The position numbers and the translations under genes were made by a program. A DNA stretch of 64,000 nucleotides from Dama dama (lineage: Eukaryota > Chordata > Mammalia > Artiodactyla > Cervidae): the NCBI RefSeq assembly GCF_033118175.1, contig NC_083688.1:4120501-4184500 (forward strand), in the 5' to 3' direction. Shown here piece by piece: positions 43,001 to 57,300 of this stretch; the stretch's first letter is position 1, and the number at the start of each line of letters is the position of its first letter. The notes beneath the pieces are model-generated. The model searched no databases and was not told the DNA's origin. It saw only the letters and a list, made by a program, of their open reading frames with translations.

Positions 43001-46000
43001 CATCTTTCCTGCCACACAGAGAAGTCCTGCCTACGTCCAAACCCAGGACTCCAAGTGAAGCAGAGCCAAGAGGTGAAGAAACCACACAGAACAGGACTGT
43101 TTGGGCCCCTTGATCCAGCCGTGCCTGAAACTGGTCCACTTAACATAGACCAAGAAAATCCCTAATTTGCTTCTGATTGTTTGCTCTGCATAGGTATCTG
43201 TCACCTAGAACTAAAAGCATTCAAATATAACCCATCCATAACCTCAGATTAAGAATGGCTTCTTTCAGGAACAACTTTCCCTTTTCTTTTTTTAAAACAA
43301 AGTTAGGGAATCAAAAGCAGCCAGTCAGAACCATAGACCAGCCTGTGTTGCTCAGATGGAGACGTATTAACCTATAAGTGACCTTATCATGACTGCAGAG
43401 GTATGTTCCATGTAGGTTTTCCAAAATATCTGTAATGGTTAATGGTGAGGATCAGCAAATTATACAGTCTATGGGTCAAATCTGGCCCACAGGCTGTTCT
43501 TGGAAACTTCCTCTGGAACGCAGCTGGGCCCATTCATTTACCCAGGGGGTTGGGTGGTTTCCTGCTCTTATGCAGCGTTGGTCAGTTGTAAGAGACCATA
43601 CTGCACCCAACCCCTAAAGTATTTCCTGTGTGGTCCTTTAGAGAAAAGTTGGCTGACCTGCTTTAAGGCTATGTATTTGTTGTAATACAAAATAAAGGCA
43701 ACATGAAATAAAGTGACTTCAGAATCGCAATGACTGTTTACAGAAACTTGAGGACGCTTTCTGTCTAAGAGTACCAGCTGGGGCCCAGGGAACCGGGATG
43801 AGCTGCTTGGGCTCTGGGTTTGCGGCTGAGACCTCGGTCCATCACCAGCAGGGTAGGCTGCCTTGAACCCCTGCTCCTTCTCTGCTCTTTGTGCACGCTC
43901 AAGTGCCTTTGAGTGAGGCCTAGAGGAGGCAGGGGGTCTAGGTGCAAAGAGCGACACAGAAAGGGCCCCCGCTCAGCCCCCTGATTTAATCCTTAGGTCA
44001 CCTGGAAGCACAGTCCAGATCCTACAGCTCCCCAACCCACTGCACCTTGGGGGCCAAGCTCCCCGCTCCCCACTGGCTCTCCCAGAGACCGTACCATGCC
44101 TGGCTCGCCGTTGTCCACTGCGGAGGCTTTGCGGGCTGGTCTGTTCTGTGGCCCTGTTGAAACTGCTACGAGAAAACAGAAGCTCAGGTCCCTGCTGCCT
44201 GGTAGGAGGGGCAGCGGGGCTGGCTCAGGCTTGGAGCCAGGGGAGGACACTGCCCACCCCTAGAGAGGGGATGGCTCTGAGAGACATCAGGAGGGCTTAG
44301 GCCAAAGCAGCCATTCCCCTGCCCCCAGGCAAGACTGCAGGTGAGCATGGGGAGACAGGCCAGCGCTGCCTGCAGCCTGCGAGGAAGAGGCAGCTGGCGT
44401 TTCACCGGGGATGGTGCCACGCAGGGGTTAACAGTCAGTCGCCTGTTGCTCTGGCTAAGCCATGAAACAAAACCATGGGAAAAGAATGAAAGCAAGATAG
44501 AGCAATTAAGTGTAATCTAAACAAAAGTACATCGGCGTGATGAGTTGGGGTCGTCTTGCCCTGCTGAGCTAAGGAAAAACATAGTGGGGACCTTGGAACG
44601 CCGGGTCGGTGCAAGTTCAGAACACTGCTTGCCACACACACCAAGATGTTTTTCCCAAGGCATATGCGGGTTTAGGGCCTCCAGCTGGGTGATACCCTTT
44701 GCAAGAGAAAATAACGACGACAGTTCAAGGTCATCAGTAACCTGGGAGACGGGATCAGGGACACAGGAGGCTGATTTTATCGTAACACAGCAGATACTCT
44801 CTGCATGCGAAGATGCTAAATAAAAGTGAGGTGGCTCGGAGGGACAGGGCTCTTGATCCCTGAGATCTTGAGTCCCCCGGTCCCATCTTTAAAACTTTAA
44901 TTCCGTCTCTAGTTTCTTTCTTCCAAACTGTGCGTCACCCCGCTTTTGCTCCCTGCTCATTGAGCTGGCCGCGGCAGCGCCCGACCCCCGGGTCGTCAGA
45001 GATGGAGGACCTAGATGAGCACTCCCCGAGCGGGGGGCCCACGGGTGTGGCCCCGCCGGCCCGAGGAGCCCACAGCTCCCTGGATGGGCAGAGCCGCTGG
45101 AGACAATCCACTGCGAGTCCGAGCCTCCTCTGAGACCCAGTGAGGGCTCGGGGGCTTTCAGGAGTATCTCATCCAACCCCTCTCTGTGAAGATCAGGCGA
45201 CCACGGCCCAGAGAGGGACAGTGATCATCATAAGGTCACACAGGAGATCAGCAGCAAGAGCAGAAAGTGAGCCAGGCCTGCAACTGCCCAGCTCGCTTCC
45301 GTCCCTGGCCTACGACTCACTGCTATGATTGTGACTCCGGATAAGTCACTTACACTCTCTGAGATTCCTCATGTGGAAGACAGGGGTGAAAATCTTTACC
45401 CCTTCAGGGTTATTGCAGGCTGAAGTAAGGACAATAATGATCATGGTAAGAAAATGCCTCATGCATTTAAAATGTGCCGGGCATGTTTCCAAGGATTTTA
45501 CATGTCATAAGACGTTAAGCCACCCAACGATCTTTAAGGAAGGTGCTGTTATTAATCCCCATCTCACGGATGAGAACACTGAGTCCCAAGAGCTGACACA
45601 GGGACTGCTGGAGCCAAAATTCCAAGCCACATGTGCCTGACTCTTAGGCCCCCAACATGCTGGGTGCCCAGGGTCACCTGTCTGCTGCCCCCAGAGCCAG
45701 CAGGGAGAGGTGCGTGGCCCCCTGCGAGCCAGCAGGGAGAGGTGCGTGGCCCCCTGCCAGCCTGCAGGAGAGAAAATTGTGAAATAGGGAGGGGGAACAA
45801 GGAAGTGGGTGGGCAGCGGGGAGGTGAGGGAGACAGCAAAGCTCCTGACCTACTGGGAGGCTGGTTTTTATGATGATGGGCTCAGGAATCTTCCAGAAAC
45901 CATTGTCTTCATCCCAGCAGGACTCTCGTCGGATCTTCTCCAGGTTGCTATAGTTACAGTCCCGGCGAATCAGGGGCTGCACCTGCTCCAAGAGCTGCTG

Positions 46001-49000
46001 GAAGAGCAGAAAGTCACGTTCCTGCCGACGGATGGTGGCCAAGTAATCGATCTTCTCCAGCTCAAACTCCGACTGCAGATCTTTGATCTCCACCTCTGCT
46101 GCTCGGAGCTGAAAACAAAAGATGAACGAGCAATGAGCAGGAAAGACAGCCAGCAGGAAAGACATTCCCTCTCCTGCACGCCCGCCCCCTGCCCCGCCCC
46201 CCGCCCATCAGTCACTCACCCCCACTCACTGATCCTCTCACCCATCCAATCTGATCGTCTATCCTCTCCCACCCCTCCACTCAATACTTAGATGAGCACC
46301 TACAGGGTCCGGAGCCCTGCAGAAAGCAGGAAGAGAGGCTGGTCATCCACTCCCACCACCAGCCCTAAGCCACTATCCCCACTCGTACGTTTTATTCAGA
46401 AGCTGTTTACAAGGCTCCACGTGTAACACTGTAGTTACCACAGTCCTCGAGATCTCAGAGAACTGTACAGATTCTTTCTTCTAAAAGAAGCAGTAGGCAG
46501 GACTTCCCTGCTGGTCCAGTGGCTAGGAGACAACTGTCTGCCGGCGGATGCGGGGGACAGGGGTTCGATCCCTGGTCCAGGAAGAGCCCGTGTGCCACGG
46601 CAGCTGCAGCCTGCGCCCCAGGGCCGGCGAGCCGCACCTGCTGAAGCTTAAGCAGCGGGAGCCTGTGCCCCGCACGAGAAGTCACCAGAGTGAGGCGCCT
46701 GCGCGTAGCAGTGAAGACCCAGAACACCCAAAACTAATGAACTTGTATTTTAAAAAGCAGCCGTAGGCACAGATTCTCAGACAGCAGCCCTCGCTCTCCC
46801 TGGCTGTCACACTCCTGTTGTTCGGTCGCTCAGTCGTGACCAACTCTTTGCGACCCCGTGACCCTGTGGACTGCAGCACGCCAGGCCTCCCTGTCCTTCA
46901 CCATCTCCAGGAGTTTACTCAAACTCACGTCCACTGAGTCAGTGATGCCATCCAACCATCTCATCCTCTGTCGTCCCCTTTCTAAGGAGAGGTCAGAAAG
47001 CATGTGAAAAATGCAAAGAAATAGAGGGGGAAATAGAATGGGAAAGACTAGAGATCTCTTCAAGAAAACAGGAGATATCAAGAGAACATTTCATGCAAAG
47101 ATGGGCTCAATAAAGGACAGAAATGGTATGGACCTAACAGAAGCAGAAGATATTAAGAATACACAGAAGAACTGTACAAAAAAGATCTTCACGACCCAGA
47201 TAATCATGATGGTGTAATCACTCACCTAGAGCCAGACATCCTGGAATGTGAAGTCAAGTGGGCCTTAGGAAGCATTACTACAAACAAAGCCAGTCGACAC
47301 TGATGGAATTCTAGTTGAGGTATTTAAAATCCTAAGAGATGATGCTGTGAAAATGCTGCACTCAATATGTCAGCAAATTTGGAACACTCAGCAGTGGCCA
47401 CAGGACTGGAAAAAGTCAGTTTTCATTTCAGTCCCAAAGAAGGGCAATGCCAAAGAATGTACAAACTACCATACAATTGCGATCATTTCACATGCTAGCA
47501 AGGTAATGCTCAAAATCCGTCAAGCTAGGCTTCAACAGTATATGAACTGAGAACTTTCAGATGTATAAGCTGGATTTAGAAAAAGCAGAGGAACCAGAGA
47601 TCAAATTGCCAACATCCATTGGATCATAGAAAAAGCAAGGGAATTCTAGAAAAACATCTACTTCTGCTTCATTGACTACACTAAACATTAACTAAACTAA
47701 AGTTTGACTGTGTGGATCACAACAAACTATAGAAAATTCTTAGAGATGGAAATGCTTGACTGCCTCACCTGTCTCCTGAGAAACCTGCATGCAGGTCAAG
47801 AAGCAGCAATTAGAACACAACATGGAACAACAGAATGGTTCCAAATTGGGAAAGGAGTACATCAAGGCTGTATATTGTCACCCTGCTTATTTAACTTATA
47901 TGCAGAGTACATTATGTGAAATGCCAGGCTGGATGAAGCACAAGCTGGAATCAAGATTTCCGGGAGAAATAACAACCTCAGATATGCAGATGATGCCACA
48001 CTAATAGCAGAAAGCAGAGAGGAACTAAAGAGCCTCTTGATTAAAGTGAAAGAGGAGAGTGAAAAAGCTGGCTTAAAACTCAACATTCAGAAAACAAAGA
48101 TCATGGCATCCAGTCCCATCACCACATGGCAAAAAGATGAGGAAAAAGTGGAAGCAGTGACAGATTCTATTTTCTTGGGCTCCAAAATCACTGCGGATGG
48201 TGACTGCAGCCACGAAATTAAAAGACGCTTGCTCCTTGGAACAAAAGCTATGACAAACCTAGACAGTGTATTAAAAAGCAAAGACATCACTTTACTGGCA
48301 AGGTCCATATAGTCAAAGCTGTGGTTTTTCCAGCAGTCATGTAAGAATGTGATGTGTGAACCATAAAAAAGGTTGAGAGAAGAACTTTTGAACTGTGGTG
48401 CTGGAGAAGACTTGAGAATCCCTTGGACAGCAAGGAGATCAAGCAAGTCAATCCTAAAGGAAATAAATCCTGAATATTCATTGAAAGGACTGATGATGAA
48501 GCTAAAGCTCCAATACTTTGGCCACCTATTGAGAAGAGCCAACTCGCTGGAAAAGACCCTAATGCTGGGAAAGACAAGGCAAAAGAAGAGGGTAGCAGAG
48601 AATGAGATGGTTAGATAGCATCAGCAACTCAATGGAAATGAATGAGGAATCTCCAGGAGATCGTGAAGAACAGGGAAGCCTGGCATGCTGCAGTCCATGG
48701 GGTCCTGAAGAGTCAGACTGAGCGACGGAACAACAAGCAACTGACTTAAAAATAAGGAGATTATCCTAGATTACCAAGTGGGCCCAATGTAATGTATATA
48801 CCACGTGGGAGAGGGAGCAGAGAGAGACAGGTAGAAGAGATGCATTAAAGGAGATGCTTGGGAATTCCCTGGTGGTCCAGCGGTTAGGACTCCACATTTA
48901 GGGGCGCGTTCAATCCCTGGTTCCACAAGCAGAGTGGCACGGTCACAAATAAAGAAGAGATGCTTCAGAGAAGTCAGTCAGGACAGCCAAAGAGACGGGA

Positions 49001-52000
49001 AGCAGGAGAGAGACTGCACAGGCCAGGCTGTCTTTGGAAGGGGCCAGGCAGCAGGAAATACAGATTGCCTCTAGGAACTGAGGATGACCATGGCTGACGG
49101 CCGGCAGGGAGACGGGAATCTCAGTCCTTCAACCATGCAGGGTTAAATTCTGTCAACAACCTCAAATGGACTGTCCCCTAGGATCTCCAGAAAGAAACGC
49201 AGCCCTGCCAACAACGTTGAGTCGGTGTTGGGGAATTCTAAGCGGAGAAGCCAGCCATGCCGTACCTGGAGTCCGCCCTACAGAGCTGTGGGATAACGTT
49301 TTTAAACGCTTATCTGTTTTTTGCCGCGCTGGGTCCTCCTTGCTGTGCTGGCTACTCTGCAGTCGTGGCGCCCAGGCTCCCACTGCAGTGGCCTCCCTCG
49401 TTGCAGAGCACGGGCTCTGGGGTCCTTGAGCTTCAGCAGTTCTGGCACGTGGGCTCAGCAGCTGTCGCTCACAGGCTCAGTACTTGTGAGGCACGGGCTT
49501 GGTTGCTCTGAGGCATTTGAGATCCTCCCGGGATCAGGGGTTAAACCCGTGTCTCCTGCACCGGCAGGTGGATTCTTTAGCACTGAGCCCCTGGGAAACC
49601 CACTGTGAAAGAACCAATTTGTGTTGTTTCAGGCAACAAAATGTGTGGCCATTTGCTACAGCAACCACAGGAAACTAATGAGGAGCTCTATTTAAAGCCA
49701 CACTTCCCTATGGACAGAAGAGTATATTATTGAGTCAGCCACCCCGGACCCTTACCTCTGTGTGGCTGTCAGCACCGCTGACACCGCCTTGGGCCCCTTC
49801 ACTTCCTCCTGGCCTTCCACTGACCCCACCTTGGGCTGTGTGCGTGTGTGCTAAGCTGCTTCAGTCATATCTGACTCTTTGTAACACCAAGGACTGCAGC
49901 CCACCAGTCTCTGTCCGTGGGATTCTCCAGGCAAGAACACTGGAGTGGGTCGCCATGCCTTCCTCCAGGGGGTCTTCCTGACCCAGGGATCGAACCCGCA
50001 TCTCTTCTGCCTCCTACATTGGCAGGAGGGTTCTTTACCACTAGCACCACCTGGGAAGTACTGTGTAGTAAATTTCTTCTGTGTGGTCAAGGGCTTTGTA
50101 GTTAATAGATACTGTTTAACTGTGATTAAGTCCAGGTGGTCTCTATGCTCTGGTGGTCGCTAAACAACAATGAAGACCTTTCACCGACATATTTCCAGTA
50201 CCCACAAGACTAGTTACCCATTCATAAATCTTGACCTAAGAGTGCTCTTCCTGGGGCTTCCCTGGTGGTCCAGTGGTGGAGAATACGCCCGCCCATGCAG
50301 GGGACACAGGTCTGATCCCTGGTCTGGGAACTAGATCCCACATGCCGCAGAGCAACGGAGCCCCAGCACCCCAGAGTGCATGCTCCACCACAAGAGAAGT
50401 CAGCACAGTGACGGCCCGCACGCCAAGGCAAGAGAGTGGCCCCAGCCACCGGAGTCAGAGAACATCTGTGTGTAGCAACGAACATCTAGTGGAGCCAGAA
50501 AAACAAAAAAGGATGCTCTTCCTGTTGTAAAGCTCCTACCCCCGCACCCTGGGTAAATACAGAATCATCCTGATGGCCCCTGGGTGCTGGGAAGCACAGC
50601 GGCGAATGCTTCCAGGTTGTCATCCGTCCAGCCCCACCCCGTGACTACCTTACTCTAAAATCAACCGATCCACCAATTACATGGAGCCGCCTGCCTCGTT
50701 TTTTGGTCTCAGGGTACCTTGTTTTGGTGGGTACTTTTGGTTCCCTCCCTCCTCCAACAACTTGGGTGCTCAGTTGTTACTGAGAGTGCAGAAAAACATG
50801 ACGTTATGCAGTAAACAGAAGACAGCAGATGTATCTAATCAACGACACTATTAAGAAACAGGAAGTGAAAATCAAAAAGCATTTCAGCAGAGGAAAGATC
50901 CCCCCAAAGCACAAGAACATGCAACCAAACGTTAAAAATATAACTCGACGCCCCAATGTGAATAGTTTCCTTAAACACAAATTCGCAGGTGTGAAATTTT
51001 CAAATCAGAAATCCAAAATCTTGAAATGGACAAAAGTGAAGAAGATGCCAAGTGGGACATTAATACAAAACCAGCAAAGATTTTTTTTTTAATTTAGATA
51101 TGTAGACCAAAGTACAAGAAAGACCAAATTCAATTAAAGACATGAATCGTAGTAAGAAAAGGCATGAAAGTAGCCAAGAAAAAAAATTAAAACTAAAGAC
51201 CAAAAAGTATCAGCTTTATGCTCTGGCAAGATCCCTTGGTTGCCATGCTGAGTGGGGATGAGGAGGGGGTAGCAGGCGGCCAGGGAGGGCGCTATGAGCC
51301 CCAGGCCACCTGGAAGATGCTCTGAAGGCCACGCAAGTGTAGGTCACAGACGGCAGAACCTCGTTTCCCTCCAGTCCTCTCTCCCCATGCTCAGCCATGT
51401 GGCCGCCTTTCTGTTTCCTGAACCACGGACCGCATTCCAGGCACCGGCCTGTCTCTTCCCCTAGACCGCTTTCCACTAGGTCCCACCTGTGTGGTGTCCT
51501 CCTATCTGAAGTGGCCCCGGGAACTTCTGGGGTCCTGCTAACGCTCCGAGCCACACACACACACCACTACTGCAGACATGAACCTGTCACCATGGCCGCT
51601 TCCAGAACAGGGCGTGGCACACAGCAGGCACGGAATGCAGGCAAGGTTCGAGACCTGGCGAGAACGGCCACCTAGAGCGCCTGCCTGGGGCGGGGCCTGC
51701 CTGGGGCGGGGCCTGCCTGGGGCGGGGCCTGCCTGGGGCGGGGCCTGCCTGGGGCGGGGCCTGCCTGGGGCGGGGCCTGCCTGGGGCGGGGCCTGCCTGG
51801 GGCGGGGCCTGCCTGGGGCGGGGCCTGCCTGGGGCGGGGCCTGCCTGGGGCGGGGCCTGAGCCCGGGCCTCACCTTCCTCTGCATCTTCTCCAGCAGCTT
51901 GCTCTTGGCCCTCACTTCCTCCTGGATGGAGTCGTAGACGTTGAGCAGCACCCAGTCCCCGCTGTCCTCGTCCGAGTTCTGCAGGGCCGCCACCAGCTGC

Positions 52001-54350
52001 TTCTTGCGCTCGTCCGCATACCGCTTCCGCCGCCTGTGCTTCTCCTTCAGGTCCTTGTTCTTGGCTTGCTCCCCCCCGACCACCTGCTGCTCCAGCAGCT
52101 GCAAGCTGCCGGCGGGGAGGAGAAAGCAAAGGTGACAGAGTCTGCCGATCACTGAGCACTGGCTGTCCAGCCTGATCGCCCCGACTCCTTCCAACAACCC
52201 CACTTCACAGACAGGTACACTGAGGCCCGGGGAGGTGACTGCTGTTGGCTCGGGGTCAGACCCAGCGTTCCTGCCGGCTCTACCCAACTCCAAGCCTGTG
52301 TGCTCAGCCGGCCGGCTGGTTCTCCGCACGGGAAGGGCGAGTCTCCCTCCGCCCAGGGCTGCCCCACCCACATCCGGGTGCTGGTGGTCCTGCCACAGAG
52401 CAAGGTCCCGGCTGTGCTCCCAGAGAACCTGCAGATCAGAGTACCCCTGGGTTGTGGGGAATGTTCCTTACGGTCAGTGCATAATGTTTCATCAGGGACA
52501 CGAATAGTTCTTTATTTTTTAATATTTATATCTAAAATGCTAAAAAATGTTTATAGAGTTTTGCCTTTTAAAAGCACAAATTTGAAATAACTATAAAGGC
52601 TCAAGTGGAACTCCTCACTCTACTAAAGCACCACAGAAGTGTTTTGACTGTCCCTCTTTCCAAAGGGATGTAAGGGTCGGATAACTAAAGGCATGACACG
52701 GGCTCATAACAGGATAGGAGACCACGCTCAGGGAAAAGAAGGGAACCACGCAAACCCAGCCGCCAGGGCAGACCTGCTTCAGGCTCAGCTCTGAGCTCAA
52801 CAGCAGCCGGGATACAGGTGAGCCACGTCCAAGTCGCTGCTCTGCTTAAAATCCTTCTAGGGTCCCCATCAGGATGGAGCCCAAGCCCCGGGGCGCGCGC
52901 GGAACCCTACCACCCCTCCTTGCTCCAGCTTTAACCCGGGGCAGCTGCTTCTCCAAACACCCAGTCTGTCTCCACCCCCGGAACCCACTCTGCGCCACCT
53001 CAGCTGTGCCCTGTCCCTCGAATGCCACCCCTGAGACATCTGTCCTGCATACCTTCTTCGAGGGCCCCCTCTTCTGAGAAGCCCTCCCTGACCACACTCC
53101 AGACCACACCGTGAAAACCGCCACCTGTGCTGTTTCTGTGTGCCCGACACCAAGCTGCTGCCTCTCAGGGCGTCGTGTCGTGTGACCCTCACAACACGCT
53201 TCCCAAGCGGGCACTCTCGCCGTCACCCACTGTGCCCGTGAGTAACTGGGGGCCAGAGAGGTAACCTCAGCCCAGGTGGCGGAGCTGGGAGACGGTGGAG
53301 GCAGACGGGAACGCAGCCAGTCTAACCGTTCCAGAACCTGACTCCCCCTGGACCGAGAGCTTCTTGAAGGCCAAGGTGATATCCCATCCATGCTTGCGTC
53401 CTGATGCCTGGTACATAGTAGATGCTCAGTCAGTGTTTGAACCATAGTCTGTGGGGCCAGGAGGAGGCTGAACCGCTGGCTGTGGGGCTGACTCTGTCCT
53501 GCAGACGGGCCTGATGGCAATCTCATTTACGGAAGTGAGAACCAAGGCTCAGAGATGGTAAGTGACTTGCACAAAGCCGCACTGCAAGGGAGGAAAGTCC
53601 AGCTGGGCAGGCAGCCCCAGGGGGTGCTGGGAGCGGCGGTCCCTAGAGGGAGCACGTCTTCCGCGAGGGAGGGACTGGAGGCGAGGCTGTGTTGTTGATG
53701 CGCCAGCCACCCAGTGGTGTCTGACTCTTTGCGACCCCATGGACTGTAGCCCACCAGGCGCCTCTGTCCATGCAATTCTTTAGGCAAGAATACTGGAGTG
53801 GGTAGCCATTCTCTTCTCCAAGGGATCTACCTGACCAAGGATCGAACCTGGATCTCCCACATTGTTCAGGTCAGTTCAGTGGCTCAATCGTGTCTGACTT
53901 TTTGAGACCCCATGGACTGCAGCACGCCAGACTTCCCTGTCCTTCACCAACTCCCAGATCTTGCTCCAACTCATGTCCATTAAGTCGGTGATGCCATCCA
54001 ACCATCTCATCCTCTATCGTCCCCTTCTCCTCCTGCCTTCAGTCTTTCCCAGCATCAGGGTCTTTCCTAATGAGTCAGTTCTTCGCATCAGCTGGCCAAA
54101 GTGTTGGAGCTGCAGCTTCATCATCAGTCCTTCCAATGAATATTCAGGACTAATTTCCTTTAGGATGGACTGGTTGGATCTCCTTGCAGTCCAATGGATT
54201 CTTAAGAACCTTCTCCAACACCACAGTTCAAAAGCATCAATTCCTCAGCACTCAGCTTTCTTTATGGTCCAACTCTCACATCCATGCATGACTACTGGAA
54301 AAAAACATAGCCTTAACTAGACCAACCTTTGTTGGCAAAGTAATGTCTCT

Positions 54351-54381
<31 letters not shown>

Positions 54382-57300
54382 GGGTTTTTTTGTTGTTGTT
54401 GTTGTTTTTTGGTTTTTTTTTGTGTGTGTTTCTTTCAAACTTTTATTTAAGGGCACTGATCCATGACAGATGTTAGATCTTCTTGAACGCAGCCACATCC
54501 ATAGACTGTACATACTCATCGAAAGCAGTGATCTGCTCCTCCAGCATGTCTGTCCCAACTTTGTCGTCTTCAACTACACACTGTATTTGAAGTTTTTTAA
54601 TGCCATACCCAACTGGAACTAGTTTAGAAGAGCCCCAGACCAAGCCGTCTGCTTGAATGCTTCTGACACACTCCTCTAGTTTTGCCATATCGGTCTCATC
54701 ATCCCAAGGTTTCACATCTAATAAGATGGAAGACTTGGCGACAAGTGCTGGTTTTTTGGCTTTCTTTGACTCATACTGGGCAAGGCGTTCTTCTCTTAGC
54801 CTCTTGGCTTCTTCACTTTCCTCCTCATCATCAGATCCAAAGAGATCAATGTCATCATCATCTTTACTATCTGTAGCTCCACTTTCTGTGGTATCTTCCA
54901 CATTAGCAGGGCCATACTTGCCCAAAGCTTTCTTCACTCCTGGCAGGCTGGCCTTTTCCTTCTCATAAGATTTGATGTGATTATACCAACGGAGGGCATG
55001 ACACAAGTCGGCAGGTGGTGGGCCGAAGACAGCTTCAAATACTGCCACATCTGCTTGTGATGGCACATACCCCTCTATGTAACTCTTGTCCGCCAAGTAG
55101 TCGTTGAGCACCTGGAGGCCAGCGGGGCTTTTCAAGTCTCCAAAACCCATGGCGACGGCTAATCTAGAACTGGGAGGCAGTCAAGAAAAAGAGGCGCGCA
55201 ACCGGTGAGCGCCCAGCGCAAAGAGGAAAAAAGGATGTCTCTGTTTTTTAATATGTTGTCTAGGTTGGTCATAGCTTTTCTTCCAAGAAGCAAGCGTCTT
55301 TTAATTTCATGGCTGCAGTCACCATCTGCCGTGATTTTGGAGCCCAATAAAGTCTGTCACTGTTTCCATTGTTTCCCCATTTATTTGCCGTGAAGTGATG
55401 GGACCAGATGCCACGATCTTAGTTTTCTGACTGTTGAGTTTTAAGCCAGGTTTTTCACTCTCCTCTTTCACCTTCATCAAGAGGCTCTTTAGTTCCTGTT
55501 TGCTTTCTGCCAAAAGGGTGGTGATATCTGCATGTCTGAGGTTATTTCTCCCAGTAATCTTGATTCCAGCTTGTGCTTCATCCAGCCCGGCATTTTGCTT
55601 GATTTCTGCCTCCCACAATGTAGGCAGATTCTTGACCATCTAAGCCACCGGGGAAACTCTGGAGGCTTGGCTGGGACCCCGGGGAAAGCCTGCATCACCT
55701 GCCCTGAACTCCTGAAACCTGCATGGTGGCCCGAGAAAGCCAGGCAGGGACTGTTGCCTCCCTCCCTGGGAGTAGCTGCTCCCCCCACAAGCGTCTGATG
55801 GGATCTGGAGGCACCTGAGCCGCTTCATGAGCGGAGAGCCCTGCCACCCGGCTGACCGCATGCTCCCACCCCCCGCACCGCTCCTGGCGAGGACCGGGCC
55901 CCTGCAGCCATGTCTGGGGGAGGGCTGAGTGGGGCTCAGGAAGGATCTCTGGGCCCCACCATCCACCCCTGGGCCCGGGGCTCCCTCCTGCCACTGCGGG
56001 GTCCCACCACGCCCACCCCCTGCCCCCCGGGTCCCACTGCTCCGGGCTCAGGTGCTTACCGGGCGAGCACCTGCTGTTGGTCCACGGTGGGCAGGAGGTC
56101 ATCGGCGAGCGCAGCCACGCCCTCCCTCCTTGCACCGGCCCCGGCCAGCAGAGACCGGGACTGAGCCTCCAAGGCCGCCAGCGCGTCAGCCTGGGCTTCT
56201 GCGATGGGCTCTGCCGCCAACACCAGCTCCTCCGTTGCCCCCGGGCCCAGGTCAACCTCCTAAGCGCAGTGAGAAGCCAAGATGGAGGCGGGGGCCAACT
56301 CCTCGGCACGAGCTGGCCGCAGCCTCAACCCCAGCTGAGGCGGCCCTGGCGGCCCACGACATCGACATCGCCACGAGCTCGGGGACACCCATCATTAAAC
56401 ACATGCACCTGGTCAACTTCCCGCCACTTTTCTGACCAACACCCCCAAAACAGCCCCCAGCTCGCTCTCCCTCCTGCCCCTTACCATCTAGACACCACAC
56501 AGCAGCTAGGGCAATTTTTGTTTTTTGGCCTTGCTGTGCGGTTGGCAGAATCTTACTTCCCCAGTCAGGGACTGAACCCGTGGAAGCAAGCCCCCTGCGG
56601 TGGAAGCACAGTGCTATAACCACTGGCCCACCAGAGTTCCCTGGAATTTTCTTAAACTATAAATTGATCCTTCGCAGACCCCCCATCACATCTGCAGTCA
56701 AAGCCAGTTTCTTCCACAACCTGCTGCACCCCCGGTGCCCACCCCCTCCTCCCTCGCCTGTGCCCTGCCACCCCCCAAACCCCCATCCATCCCGCCACTT
56801 CCCTGACCTCCTTTTCTGGCACTGAGAACCGTGAGATCTTTCTGGCCACAGAAATCTGGCACCTGCAGCCCCCGCCCCCCACCGCCGGCTCGGTGCTCTC
56901 TCCCCTGCCGCCCCGGCCCCTTCTTCCTGCTTGAGTCCCACATCTCAGTGTCACCTGCTGCCCCGGGGACCCCTGGCCTCCCCGTGTGCCCTCTGCCGAG
57001 AAGCTGCAGGCTGGCTCCTACCCAGTGATCAGGCGCAGAGGCCAGCAGGTCGCTTTCTCTCTCCACAAACGTGGGCAGATTTAAAGTCTTCCTCCGGCTC
57101 CCCTTGGCTGGTTGTGTTTTCTGAAGCAGAAATGGCGGGAGGTGGGGTCTGAGAGCAGCAGAGCTCAACACGCCAACCCGCCCCCCACCGCCTCGGGGGT
57201 TCTCTGCCAGCGCTTCTGTGGTCCTCGTCCACCACACATGCTGGGCCTCTGTGCTTTAGACCAGGGTTCCACCGCTGAGCAAAGGGTGAACATCACCCTG

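Noticed and set aside
51538..52371. 277-codon minus-strand frame containing KIF17 exon 11 and a Pro/Ala/Gly repeat
   Set aside because: Only 52105-51874 is coding. The PAPGRPRPRQ-type repeat is read-through of the 16-bp intronic VNTR after a good GTGAGG donor.
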